A DNA stretch of 64,000 bases from Mycobacterium sp. ENV421 (GTDB lineage: Bacteria; Actinomycetota; Actinomycetes; Mycobacteriales; Mycobacteriaceae), in the NCBI RefSeq assembly GCF_002887815.1, contig NZ_PDHO01000017.1:49419-113418 (forward strand). Direction: 5' to 3'. Position 1 is the first letter of the stretch, and each line of letters opens with the position of its first letter. Below, in pieces: positions 8,813 through 17,175 of the stretch. The position numbers and the translations under genes are program-made. The notes under the pieces are model-generated. The model was not told the DNA's origin. It saw only the letters and a list, made by a program, of their open reading frames with translations, and made no database searches.

Positions 8813-8840
8813 TTGCAGTTAACGCAACACAAGTTAGGTT
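8813..8840 (+). promoter_or_regulatory. Candidate promoter of the polysaccharide locus
   Basis: TTGCAG (8813-8818), 16 bases, then TAGGTT (8835-8840), which fits the mycobacterial TANNNT -10. It faces the first gene of the rightward glycan run. The match is moderate. Confidence 0.3.
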
Positions 8841-8857
8841 ATGGCGTCCGTCACACT

Positions 8858-8882
8858 TACCGGTGAACACCCGTCTACCGGT
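8858..8882. promoter_or_regulatory. Two TACCGGT repeats just after the candidate promoter
   Basis: TACCGGT occurs at 8858-8864 and again at 8876-8882, 18 bases apart, each containing the palindromic hexamer ACCGGT. They would lie just downstream of the predicted start of transcription, an expected place for a repressor. The role is inferred. Confidence 0.3.
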
Positions 8883-8995
8883 TGCTGGTTCTAACGATTG
8901 GTAGCTACAGTTCGTCCGAGCGAACAACTGCCAGTTTCTGTCTACGCGGACTTCGAACACCTCATCGCGTGATCTGAAGGCAGTCAACCAAATCG

Positions 8996-10300
8996 ATGCA
9001 CCGCCGCCGCGGGGAGCGGAGTGCGGGACTGAATCGAGGTTGCGTGCTTTGCCGTTTGTGTGGACTGAACCGGCTCGTGAGTGTGCTCGACCTGGGCGCC
9101 ACTCCGCCGTGTGAGAGGTTTCTCGGTGCCGACGAACTCGACGCGCCCGAGCCGACCTTCCCCTTGCACCTGCGGGTCTGCGAGGAATGCCTGCTGCTGC
9201 AGATTCCCGCGCTGATCACGCCTGAGGACACCTTCACCGAGTACGCCTACTTCTCGTCGTACTCCGACAGTTGGGTGCAGCACGCCAAGACCTTCGTGGC
9301 CGACGCCGTCGCACGCCTTGACCTCGGACCGGACTCGTTCGTCGTGGAGGTGGCCAGCAATGACGGCTATCTACTCCAGCATGTGGTGGCCGCCGGCATC
9401 CCCTGCCTGGGCATCGAACCGTCGCACAACGTCGGCGCGGCGGCCCGTAGCCGCGGAGTGCCGACGCGGACAGCCTTCCTCGACGAGGAGCTGGCTCGGG
9501 CGGTGGTCTCTGAGCGAGGAACCGCCGACCTGCTGGTGGCCAACAACGTCTACGCGCACATCCCGGACATCGCCGGGTTCGGCCGCGCGCTGCGAATCCT
9601 GCTCGCCGACGACGGCTGGCTCAGCATCGAGGTGCACCACGCGTACAACCTGGTCACCCTCGGTCAGTTCGACACCGTCTATCACGAGCATTTCCAGTAC
9701 TACACAGTCCTCACCGCGACCAGGGCACTGGCCGCCGCCGGCCTGCGCGTCGTCGACGCCGAACTGATTCCCACCCACGGTGGATCGATCCGGCTCTGGG
9801 CCAGGCCGGATTGCGTTGACGCCGAGCCCACTTCACGATTCTTCGACATCCTGGACTCCGAGCGGCAGGCCGGACTGCATGACGTGGGCGGGTACCTCGG
9901 GCTGCGCGGCCGCACCGAAGCGGTGCGCCACGAACTCCTGCGCTTCCTGCTCGAATGCAAGGCGTCCAACCGGCGAGTGGTGGGTTACGGCGCTCCTGGC
10001 AAGGGCAACACCCTGCTGAACTACTGCGGAATCCGCAGCGATCTCCTGGAATACACGGTCGACCGCAACCCCTACAAGCACGGCAGGTTCACGCCGGGCG
10101 CCCGCATTCCGATCAGGGAACCGGAGGCGATCGCCGAAGACCGTCCCGACGTCGTTCTCGTCCTGCCGTGGAATCTGGAAACGGAGCTCACCGCACAACT
10201 GTCCTACGTCGCGGACTGGGGCGGTCAATTGGTCTACCCGCTGCCGACCTTGCGCACGGCGCATGAGAAGCCCGAAGTGGTTGGGAGTCAAGCCAGATGA
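8996..10300 (+). CDS. SAM-dependent C-methyltransferase (sugar methyltransferase family)
   Basis: A 434-residue member of the TylC3/NovU-type C-methyltransferases. Domains in order: N-terminal zinc-binding module (CRLCG, then RVCEECLLLQ), a Rossmann SAM domain with VVEVASNDGYLLQ near residue 115, and a C-terminal domain with VVGYGAPGKGNTLLN near residue 330. The family methylates carbon 3 of keto-deoxysugar nucleotides to make branched sugars. ATG 8996 lacks a close ribosome site; GTG at 9044, just before CRLCG and after GAGG, may be the true start. The stop overlaps the next start (ATGA). Confidence 0.85.
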   Translation: MHRRRGERSAGLNRGCVLCRLCGLNRLVSVLDLGATPPCERFLGADELDAPEPTFPLHLRVCEECLLLQIPALITPEDTFTEYAYFSSYSDSWVQHAKTFVADAVARLDLGPDSFVVEVASNDGYLLQHVVAAGIPCLGIEPSHNVGAAARSRGVPTRTAFLDEELARAVVSERGTADLLVANNVYAHIPDIAGFGRALRILLADDGWLSIEVHHAYNLVTLGQFDTVYHEHFQYYTVLTATRALAAAGLRVVDAELIPTHGGSIRLWARPDCVDAEPTSRFFDILDSERQAGLHDVGGYLGLRGRTEAVRHELLRFLLECKASNRRVVGYGAPGKGNTLLNYCGIRSDLLEYTVDRNPYKHGRFTPGARIPIREPEAIAEDRPDVVLVLPWNLETELTAQLSYVADWGGQLVYPLPTLRTAHEKPEVVGSQAR

Positions 10301-11079
10301 AAGTGGTCCTGTTCTGCGGTGGCTACGGCATGCGGATGCGCAACGCCGTCGGCGACGACATCCCCAAACCGATGCAGATGGTCGGACCCCGGCCGCTGCT
10401 GTGGCATGTGATGCGGTACTACGCACACTTCGGGCACAAGGACTTCATCCTGTGCCTGGGTTACGGAGCGTCGCGGATCAAGGATTACTTCCTGGAGTAC
10501 CGCGAAACGGAGTCCAACGACTTCGTCATGCGCGACGGCGAGGTCCATCTACTCGACAACGACATCAGTGACTGGACGATCACGTTCGTCGACACCGGGC
10601 TGGAGTCGCCGATCGGCGAGCGCCTGCGACGCGTGCGGGATCATCTCGACGGCGACGAGTACTTCTTGGCCAACTATGCCGACGTGCTCACCGACGCCCG
10701 CCTCGACGACATCGTGGACAAGTTCCACGCCTCCGGCGCCGCGGTGTCGATGATGCTGGTCCCGCCGCAACAATCGTTCCACTGCGTCGAGGTCAAGGAC
10801 TCCGGCGAGGTCAAGGACATCGTGCCGGTCGCGAACTTCCCGATCTGGATCAACGGCGGCTTTTTCGTTCTCTCCCAAGCGGTTTTCGACTACCTACCGC
10901 CGGGCGGCGACCTGGTGGCCGACGCCTGCGAGGCGCTCGCCGGTCAGGGCCGGTTGTTCGGGTACCGGCACGAGGGCTTCTGGAAGCCGGCCGACACGTT
11001 CAAGGAACGTGCCGAGCTCGACGAGGGCTACCGCCATGGCGTCCGACCCTGGGCATTGTGGGAGCCGGCGCATGCGTGA
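10297..11079 (+). CDS. Glucose-1-phosphate cytidylyltransferase-like nucleotidyltransferase
   Basis: This 260-residue protein resembles RfbF: it starts VVLFCGGYGMRM, followed by PKPMQMVG and the ILCLGYGASRIKDYF segment typical of that family. RfbF couples CTP and glucose-1-phosphate to CDP-glucose, the entry to CDP-deoxy sugars. No CDP-glucose 4,6-dehydratase of standard type lies beside it, but an SDR gene does. It overlaps the methyltransferase before it and the deacetylase after it, so the three are translated together. Confidence 0.85.
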   Translation: MKVVLFCGGYGMRMRNAVGDDIPKPMQMVGPRPLLWHVMRYYAHFGHKDFILCLGYGASRIKDYFLEYRETESNDFVMRDGEVHLLDNDISDWTITFVDTGLESPIGERLRRVRDHLDGDEYFLANYADVLTDARLDDIVDKFHASGAAVSMMLVPPQQSFHCVEVKDSGEVKDIVPVANFPIWINGGFFVLSQAVFDYLPPGGDLVADACEALAGQGRLFGYRHEGFWKPADTFKERAELDEGYRHGVRPWALWEPAHA

Positions 11080-11722
11080 ACTGTTCACCGGTGGAGTCGA
11101 CGAGATCGCTGTGCTCGGCGCCCATTGCGACGACATCGCCATCGGGATGGGTGGCACCCTGCTCGCCCTGTGTTCCGACCGGCCGGGGCTCCGCGTGCAC
11201 GCGCTGGTGTTGTCCGGCGGTGGTGGTGAGCGGGAGGCCGAGGAGCGGGCTGCTCTCGACGCGTTCTGCCCGGGCGCTTCGGTGCGGGTGACGGTCCTCG
11301 ACATCCCCGACGGCCGCGCCCCAGCCCATTGGCAGCAGGTCAAATCAGCGTTACACGAGTTCCGTCAATCCTGCGATCCCGCCGTCGTTTTCGGTCCGCA
11401 CCGGCACGATGCACACCAGGACCACCGGCTGCTCGCCGAGTTGCTGCCCACCGAGTTCCGCGACCACCTGATCCTCGGCTACGAGATCGTGAAGTGGGAG
11501 ACCGACACTCCCCGGCCGAATCTCTTCCATCCGCTGCCGCACGGTGTCGCCGAGACCAAAGCCCGACTGCTTGGCAAGCACTACCCGTCGCAGGCGACGC
11601 ACGACTGGTTCGACGACGAGGCTTTCCTCGGCTTGGCGCGCCTGCGCGGAGTGCAGTGCCACAGCCGCCACGCGGAGGCGTTCACGGCGGAGAAGTTGTC
11701 CATCGGATTCGGAGGTCGTTGA
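11072..11722 (+). CDS. PIG-L/LmbE family deacetylase
   Basis: Starting at ATG 11072 (overlapping the previous gene by 8 bases) the product is 216 residues. It carries AHCDDIAIGMGG near the N-terminus, matching the AHxDD zinc motif, and HRHDAHQDHR, matching the second metal motif HxxH. The family removes acetyl groups from N-acetylglucosaminyl substrates, as in MshB and GlcNAc-PI deacetylase. In this locus it probably de-N-acetylates a sugar or lipid-linked glycan intermediate. No signal peptide is seen, so it should act in the cytosol. Confidence 0.85.
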   Translation: MRELFTGGVDEIAVLGAHCDDIAIGMGGTLLALCSDRPGLRVHALVLSGGGGEREAEERAALDAFCPGASVRVTVLDIPDGRAPAHWQQVKSALHEFRQSCDPAVVFGPHRHDAHQDHRLLAELLPTEFRDHLILGYEIVKWETDTPRPNLFHPLPHGVAETKARLLGKHYPSQATHDWFDDEAFLGLARLRGVQCHSRHAEAFTAEKLSIGFGGR

Positions 11723-12763
11723 GTGAGAGTTCTCGTCACCGGACATCAGGGCTACCTCGGCACGGTCATGGTCGGCGTGTTGCGTGCGGCCGGGCACGAC
11801 GTAGTCGGCCTCGACGCAGGCTATTTCGCCGACTGCGTGCTCGGTCCCGCGCCGATGGATCCCGAGCAGATCCGTCGGGATGGACCGGTGGACCTGCGGG
11901 ACATCACCGCCGACGATCTGACCGGGGTGGACGCGGTCGTCCATCTCGCGGCGCTGTCCAATGACCCGCTGGGCGACCTCGCCCCCGATGTCACCTATGA
12001 GATCAACCACCGCGCATCTGCGCGCCTCGCGCAGGCCGCCAAAGCCGCTGGGGTGTCGAGGTTCCTGTACGCATCGACGTGCTCGGTGTACGGATCGGCC
12101 GGCGACGACCTGGTCGACGAGGACGCACCGCTGCGCCCCCTGACCCCGTACGCGGAAAGCAAAGTCTGGGTGGAGGATGACCTCGCGGCGATCGCCGACT
12201 CCGGATTCGCACCGGTATTCCTGCGGAACGCAACCGCGTTCGGCTTCTCGCCGCGGCTTCGCGCCGACATCGTGCTGAACAATCTGGTCGGGCACGCGGT
12301 CCTGACCGGCGTAGTGAAGGTTCTCTCCGACGGCACGCCGTGGCGGCCGCTGGTACACGCCCAGGACATCGCCGAAGCCTTCCTGCTGTGTCTGACCGCG
12401 CCGGTGAAGACGATCTGGTGCCAGGCGTTCAATGTCGGCACCGAGGCCAACAACCTCACGGTTGCCGAGATCGCCCAGGCTGTTGTGGACGTGGTCCCGG
12501 GGACCGAATTGCGCATCACCGGCGAGACAGGTGCCGACCCCCGTTCGTACCGAGTCGATTTCGCCAAGATCCGCGATCGGCTGGGCTTCCAGGCGCAGTG
12601 GTCGGTGGCTGCCGGCGCCGCGGAGCTCCACGCCACCTACACCAACCACAACCTGACTCAGGACGCGTTCAGCGGCCGCTTCACCCGGCTGGCCCGCCTG
12701 AAGGAGCTTCGCGAGTCGGGCGTGCTCGACGAAACTATGTACCAGGGTGGCCGAGTTGGCTGA
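11723..12763 (+). CDS. NAD-dependent epimerase/dehydratase (extended SDR)
   Basis: The 346-residue protein has the SDR nucleotide loop VLVTGHQGYLG at the N-terminus, ASTCSVYG with the catalytic serine/threonine, and YAESK with the catalytic Tyr-Lys pair. The C-terminal half is a sugar-nucleotide binding domain (PLVHAQDIAEAF). It could be a 4,6-dehydratase or an epimerase; the substrate cannot be read. The GTG start directly follows the previous stop and has a GGAGG site. Its 3' end overlaps the convergent RmlC-like gene by 29 bases. Confidence 0.88.
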   Translation: MRVLVTGHQGYLGTVMVGVLRAAGHDVVGLDAGYFADCVLGPAPMDPEQIRRDGPVDLRDITADDLTGVDAVVHLAALSNDPLGDLAPDVTYEINHRASARLAQAAKAAGVSRFLYASTCSVYGSAGDDLVDEDAPLRPLTPYAESKVWVEDDLAAIADSGFAPVFLRNATAFGFSPRLRADIVLNNLVGHAVLTGVVKVLSDGTPWRPLVHAQDIAEAFLLCLTAPVKTIWCQAFNVGTEANNLTVAEIAQAVVDVVPGTELRITGETGADPRSYRVDFAKIRDRLGFQAQWSVAAGAAELHATYTNHNLTQDAFSGRFTRLARLKELRESGVLDETMYQGGRVG

Positions 12764-13301
12764 CCACATCGCGCCAGCTGCCCGCCGCGCGGTCCCGTGC
12801 CGAGATCGCGGTGGGCGCAATCGGCCATGCAATGCCCAGATCGGGGTCGTCGAAGGCGACCGCGAGGTCTTCGCTCGGGTCGTGTGGCCGATCGATCCGA
12901 TAGCAGACGTCGGCGATCGGCGTGAGGGCCTGAAACCCGTGCAGAAATCCGCGCGGCACATAAAGATGCCGAAAGTCCTTGTCGTCGAGCACAACCGATA
13001 CGTGACGGCCGAAGGTCGGCGAGTCACGCCGGATATCGACGACAACGTCGTGCACGGCGCCGTTGGCGCATCGGATGAGTTTGGCCTCACCGCGACCGGC
13101 GCGGCCGTGCATCCCGCGGATGGTGCCCTGTACCGAGCGCGACTGGGAATCCTGGATGAACGACGCGCTGAGTCCCGGCGCGCCGAGGTAGCTGTCGAAG
13201 ATCTCCGCGTCGAAGGTCCTGGTGAAGAAACCGCGATCATCGAAAAACGGTTCAGGGACGAGCACCACGAGGCCGGCGATGCCGGTTTGCTTGATCTCCA
13301 C
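12735..13301 (-). CDS. dTDP-4-dehydrorhamnose 3,5-epimerase-like (RmlC family)
   Basis: Read from the GTG at 13301, the 188-residue product is a cupin of the RmlC family. It has FFDDRGFFTRTFD, SVQGTIRGMH with the catalytic histidine, and HLYVPRGFLHGFQAL followed by VCYRID with the expected tyrosine. RmlC-type enzymes epimerise C3 and/or C5 of 4-keto-6-deoxy sugar nucleotides. It is the only locus gene between 9 and 19.7 kb on the minus strand. Its start is 14 bases from the start of the divergent methyltransferase-like gene and its end overlaps the SDR gene. Confidence 0.85.
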   Translation of the reverse strand: MEIKQTGIAGLVVLVPEPFFDDRGFFTRTFDAEIFDSYLGAPGLSASFIQDSQSRSVQGTIRGMHGRAGRGEAKLIRCANGAVHDVVVDIRRDSPTFGRHVSVVLDDKDFRHLYVPRGFLHGFQALTPIADVCYRIDRPHDPSEDLAVAFDDPDLGIAWPIAPTAISARDRAAGSWRDVVSQLGHPGT

Positions 13302-13315
13302 GAGGCCATGCTGCC

Positions 13316-14449
13316 ATGAGTCGTTGCCGAGGATGTCATGGTCGGGGCTTACTGCCCGTGTTGGATGTGGGCCGCGTCCCCGCGCAGGACTTCTTCCCTG
13401 CTGCCGCCGAACCCGTTGCGCCCGAAGAATCTTCGCATCCGTTGGCGATGGTCCTGTGTGCCGGCTGCGGTCTGGCGCAGCTGGCCGAGGACGACACCGT
13501 GACCGACGAGCCGCGCGGGGTGGAACCGGCTGCGTTGCAGCGCCAAGCCGTCGATGCCGTGACCAGGGTGGCCGCCGCGCAATTGCTGCGCGGATCGACG
13601 GTCCGCGAGTTCGGCAGCCCCCACGGCGGCAGTTGGCTGCCACTGCTGGCCGAGCGCGGATTCGCCACCGCCGAGGTCGCCGACGTGGTGCTCGACAGCT
13701 TCGGGTTGATGCACGAACCGGATCAGCGCACCGCGTTCGCACGCCGAGCGCAGGCGACGGCGAACGACGGTGTGCTGCTGGTCCAATACCACTCACTGGC
13801 GACGATCGTGGGCAAGAGACAGTGGAACGCCCTGCGCCACGGCCACTTTGCGTACTACTCGACCACCGCGCTGCTCGGCCTGCTGAGGCAGGCCGGGATG
13901 AGCGCGGTCGGCGCGTGGGAGTTCGACCTGTACGGCGGGACGGTGTTGGTCGCGGCCAGGCACGGGCATACCGCCCCACCCGCGTCGGTGCGTCGCATCG
14001 TCGCCGCCGAGCACATCGTCACCGAGCCTGCGGCGGTCGCGACGTTGCAGAGCGCGGCCGACGCCCACTGCCGGGCACTGCGCGACTGGCTCGAAGACCA
14101 GGCGGCCCAACACCGCCGGGTCTTCGCCTACGGTGCGGCGTCTCGTGCGGTTGCGCTGTTCGCGCTGGCGGGAGTGACCCGTCGGCTTGTCACGGCGGTC
14201 GCGGACGCGTCGCGCGCCAAGCAGGGACGACGGATGCCGGGAACCGATGTGCCGATCATCGCGCCCGATGAACTCGTTGCGGCGCAACCAGACTGCGTCC
14301 TGCTTACTTTGCCGGACCTGCTCGCCGAGGTCTCGGTTGCCTACCCCCAGCTCACAGGACGGTGGATCAGTGACGACCGCTTCATGACCAGTGAGTCAGC
14401 GAACACGCCCCAGTTGCACAGTCTTGATCGAGAGGAGACACGTCTATGA
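13316..14449 (+). CDS. C-methyltransferase-family protein with altered SAM loop
   Basis: This 377-residue protein shares layout with the 8996-10300 methyltransferase: N-terminal CRGCHG...LCAGCGLAQL zinc module, a central Rossmann-like region, and a C-terminal FAYGAASRAVALFALAG nucleotide-fold loop. The SAM loop is VREFGSPHGGSWLPLL rather than VVEVASNDG, and the central domain is shorter. It may be a diverged methyltransferase or have lost activity. It ends in an ATGA overlap with the next glycosyltransferase. Confidence 0.75.
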   Translation: MSRCRGCHGRGLLPVLDVGRVPAQDFFPAAAEPVAPEESSHPLAMVLCAGCGLAQLAEDDTVTDEPRGVEPAALQRQAVDAVTRVAAAQLLRGSTVREFGSPHGGSWLPLLAERGFATAEVADVVLDSFGLMHEPDQRTAFARRAQATANDGVLLVQYHSLATIVGKRQWNALRHGHFAYYSTTALLGLLRQAGMSAVGAWEFDLYGGTVLVAARHGHTAPPASVRRIVAAEHIVTEPAAVATLQSAADAHCRALRDWLEDQAAQHRRVFAYGAASRAVALFALAGVTRRLVTAVADASRAKQGRRMPGTDVPIIAPDELVAAQPDCVLLTLPDLLAEVSVAYPQLTGRWISDDRFMTSESANTPQLHSLDREETRL

Positions 14450-15309
14450 GCAAGGTCGTCGGAATTTGGGAAGCAATGCCGCATTCGGCACGCCGGCCCA
14501 CGATCTCGGTGGTTATCCCGGCGCTGAACGAGGAGCGCAACCTGTCCTACATCGCGTCGCGGTTGCCCCACGACGTCGACGAGATCGTGTTCGTGGATGG
14601 CGACTCCGTGGACAACACCGCGCTGGTGGCGCGGGAGCTCTGGCCCCACGGTGTGCACCTACGGCAGACCCGAAAGGGTAAGGGCAATGCGCTGGCGTGT
14701 GGTTTCGCCGCCGCGTCGGGCGACATCGTGGTGATGATCGACGCCGACGGCAGCACCGACCCCGCGGAGATCCCGCGCTTCGTCGGCGCGCTGATCTCGG
14801 GCAAGGACTTCGCCAAGGGATCACGCTTCGTCCAGGGCGGCGGCAGCAGCGACATCACCCGTCTGCGGCGGTTCGGCAACTGGGGCCTCAACACGTTGGT
14901 CAACACGTTGTTCGCTACCAAGTACACCGATCTGTGCTACGGCTACAACGCCTTCTGGCGGGATTGCCTCGAGGTGATGGACCTGCCCGACACCGAGATC
15001 CAAGCTCCGCAGTGGGGAGACGGTTTCGAGATCGAGTCGCTGATCAATGTGCGCGTGGCCGCCAGTGGGATGCAGATCGCCGAAGTGAGCAGCTATGAGC
15101 TCGACCGCATCCACGGCGCCAGTAATCTCAACGCCGCCAAGGACGGTCTGCGCATCCTGTGGACCATCCTTCAGGAGTTCTACCGGGCTCGCCGGCGGGG
15201 GTGGCGCCGCAGCGTGCGCAGCGGGGATCTCGAGGTCGCTGTGACATCCCGGTACCGGCTCGACGCGGAGTCACACGACGAGTCCCTGCCCGACGTGCGG
15301 CACGCGTGA
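14446..15309 (+). CDS. Family 2 glycosyltransferase (polyprenyl-phosphate type)
   Basis: The 287-residue protein shows a GT2 fold: ISVVIPALNEERNL at the N-terminus, DEIVFVDGDSVDNT, and VVMIDADGSTDPAE containing the DXD-type metal site. The GKGNALACGFAAASGD segment resembles DPM1/DPG synthase enzymes, which load sugars onto polyprenyl phosphate. No C-terminal membrane helices are evident. It is translated from an ATGA overlap and is the first of four consecutive GT2 genes. Confidence 0.88.
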   Translation: MSKVVGIWEAMPHSARRPTISVVIPALNEERNLSYIASRLPHDVDEIVFVDGDSVDNTALVARELWPHGVHLRQTRKGKGNALACGFAAASGDIVVMIDADGSTDPAEIPRFVGALISGKDFAKGSRFVQGGGSSDITRLRRFGNWGLNTLVNTLFATKYTDLCYGYNAFWRDCLEVMDLPDTEIQAPQWGDGFEIESLINVRVAASGMQIAEVSSYELDRIHGASNLNAAKDGLRILWTILQEFYRARRRGWRRSVRSGDLEVAVTSRYRLDAESHDESLPDVRHA

Positions 15310-15310
15310 G

Positions 15311-16234
15311 ATGACGAGGCAGGCGACCGTGCGGCAAGCCATTCCGTCCGAGCGACATACCGAGCGAGGCGGCGGGGCCAGGCGCCCCAAAGTCTCGCTG
15401 TGCATACCCGCCTATCAGGCGGGCGAGTTTCTGCGCGACACGCTCGACAGCGTTCTTGCGCAGGATTTCCCGGACCTGGAGATCCTCGTCGTCGACAATC
15501 ACAGCACCGACGAGACACCGGCGATCCTCGACAGCATCACCGACGATCGCGTCCGGGTGGTCCGCAACGAGACCACCCTTTCGGCGGCGGAGAACCACAA
15601 CCTGGCGGTCGAGCTCAGCCGCGGTGAGTTCGTCAAGGTGATCAGTGCCGACGACACGCTCAAGCACAACTGCGTCGCCGCCCAGGCCGCCATACTGCAG
15701 AGCAATCCGGATGTGACGGTGGTGGCCAGTCGCACCGATTTCATCGATGACTCGGGTGCGCTGCTGTTCAAGGCCCGGGGATTACGGGGGCTCCTCGGAC
15801 ACCAGACCGGCGAACAGGTGATCCGGCGGATCGTTCGCAGCGCCAAGAATCCCGTCGGCGCGCCGGTATCAGTCATGTTCCGCCGCAGCGACTTCGACCG
15901 ATGCGGCGGCTTCAGCGGGCCGCACGTGTTCACCCTCGACATGGACCTGTGGGCCCGGCTGTTGGGGCTCGGCCACTTCTACGGCATGCCCGAAACCCTT
16001 GCTTCCTATCGCATCCGCGGCGGGTCGCTCACCGCGTTGACCTCGGCGCGATCGCAACTGGTGCAGCAGGATACGTTCACCCGCAAGCTCATCGACGATC
16101 CGCGGTGGGAGATTCGGTACTCCGACCAGTTGCTCGGCAAGCTGAACCGCTACGACGTGCTGCTCAAACGGGTGATGCTGTTCAAGCTCAGCAGTGTGCG
16201 GGCGTCGCGACGATCCCGGAACCCGGTGAGATGA
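15311..16234 (+). CDS. Family 2 glycosyltransferase
   Basis: 307 residues with the GT2 features VSLCIPAYQAGEFL, EILVVDNHSTDET and VKVISADDTL (DXD-like), then MFRRSDFDRCGGFS, typical of the acceptor-side region. The first 28 residues before VSLCIP are not conserved in the fold, so a later start is possible. It overlaps the following glycosyltransferase by four bases. The donor and acceptor are unknown. Confidence 0.88.
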   Translation: MTRQATVRQAIPSERHTERGGGARRPKVSLCIPAYQAGEFLRDTLDSVLAQDFPDLEILVVDNHSTDETPAILDSITDDRVRVVRNETTLSAAENHNLAVELSRGEFVKVISADDTLKHNCVAAQAAILQSNPDVTVVASRTDFIDDSGALLFKARGLRGLLGHQTGEQVIRRIVRSAKNPVGAPVSVMFRRSDFDRCGGFSGPHVFTLDMDLWARLLGLGHFYGMPETLASYRIRGGSLTALTSARSQLVQQDTFTRKLIDDPRWEIRYSDQLLGKLNRYDVLLKRVMLFKLSSVRASRRSRNPVR

Positions 16235-17175
16235 CACGAGAGTTGAGCCTGTCCGTGGTGATCTGTGCCTACACCACCGACCGCTGGGAGCGGCTGCGAC
16301 ATGCGGCCGAGTCGGTCTTGACCGGTGCCGCCAACCCGGTGGAGCTGATCATGGTGATCGATCACTGCGACGAGTTGCTGTCCGCCGCCCGGCACCTATT
16401 CGACGGTGACGCACGGGTGCGGGTGATCCCGAACGAAGAGACCCGCGGGCTGTCCGGAGCGCGCAACACCGGTGTCCGTGCCGCCCGCGGCGACGTGGTG
16501 GCCTTCCTCGACGACGATGCGGTGGCGCAACCGGGCTGGGCCGACGATCTGCGCGATCACTATCGGGACCAGACCGTCGCCGGCGTCGGCGGGTACGCCA
16601 GCCCGGTGTGGCCGGACAGCCGACCGAATTGGATTCCGCCCGAATTCGACTGGGTGGTCGGCTGCAGCTACGTCGGACAGCCGGAACAGCTTGCCCCGGT
16701 GCGTAACCCGATCGGTTGCAACATGTCGCTGCGCCGGTCGGTCTTCGATACGGTCGGCGGGTTCCGGTCCGAAGTGGGGCGGGTGGGTGCCACTCCGGTC
16801 GGCTGCGAGGAAACCGAGCTGTTCATCCGGGTCCGGGCCGCCGCAGCCACCAACCAGGTGCTCTTCGACCCCGACATCAGGGTCGAGCACCATGTATCCG
16901 ACGATCGGACCACGCTGCGGTACTTCGTTCGGCGGTGTTACCACGAAGGCATGTCGAAGGCGGTTGTCACCGAGATGACCGGGGCGGCTGCCGGATTGAG
17001 CAGCGAGCGGTCCTATGTTCGGCGGGTGTTGCCGGCCGCCGTTGCCCGGGAGATGAGATCGATGACTTCCGACGGACTGGCCCGGGCAGCAGCCATCTGC
17101 CTGGGGCTGGCCGCCACGACGCTGGGCTTCGCCAGGGCCAAGATCAGTCGAAGTCTGTCCCGGAGCGCGCCGTGA
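16231..17175 (+). CDS. Family 2 glycosyltransferase
   Basis: From ATG 16231 (ATGA overlap) the protein has 314 residues. It shows LSVVICAYTTDRWERL, RGLSGARNTGVRAARGD and VAFLDDDAVAQPGW with the DDD metal site, and a GCEETELFIRVR segment in place of the common ED-x-D catalytic region. It has no clear membrane segments. It is one of a set of four GT2 genes whose stop and start codons overlap, consistent with building an oligosaccharide unit. Confidence 0.88.
   Translation: MTRELSLSVVICAYTTDRWERLRHAAESVLTGAANPVELIMVIDHCDELLSAARHLFDGDARVRVIPNEETRGLSGARNTGVRAARGDVVAFLDDDAVAQPGWADDLRDHYRDQTVAGVGGYASPVWPDSRPNWIPPEFDWVVGCSYVGQPEQLAPVRNPIGCNMSLRRSVFDTVGGFRSEVGRVGATPVGCEETELFIRVRAAAATNQVLFDPDIRVEHHVSDDRTTLRYFVRRCYHEGMSKAVVTEMTGAAAGLSSERSYVRRVLPAAVAREMRSMTSDGLARAAAICLGLAATTLGFARAKISRSLSRSAP

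Larger units (their letters stand above)
8523..8995. other. 473-base AT-richer divergent intergenic region
   Basis: This gap separates leftward accD5 from the rightward polysaccharide locus and is visibly richer in A+T than its surroundings. Short open frames inside it lack recognisable domains and ribosome sites, so I call none. It should hold promoters for both directions; a candidate rightward promoter and a pair of TACCGGT repeats are listed separately. Confidence 0.6.

Noticed and set aside
8715..8987. 90-codon minus-strand frame in the intergenic region before the glycan locus
   Set aside because: No ribosome site, no domain, and it lies in the low-GC non-coding interval.
11351..13339. 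Very long open frame on the minus strand across the deacetylase and SDR genes
   Set aside because: It has no recognisable domain and mirrors the rightward genes; open antisense frames of this length are expected from GC-rich third codon positions.
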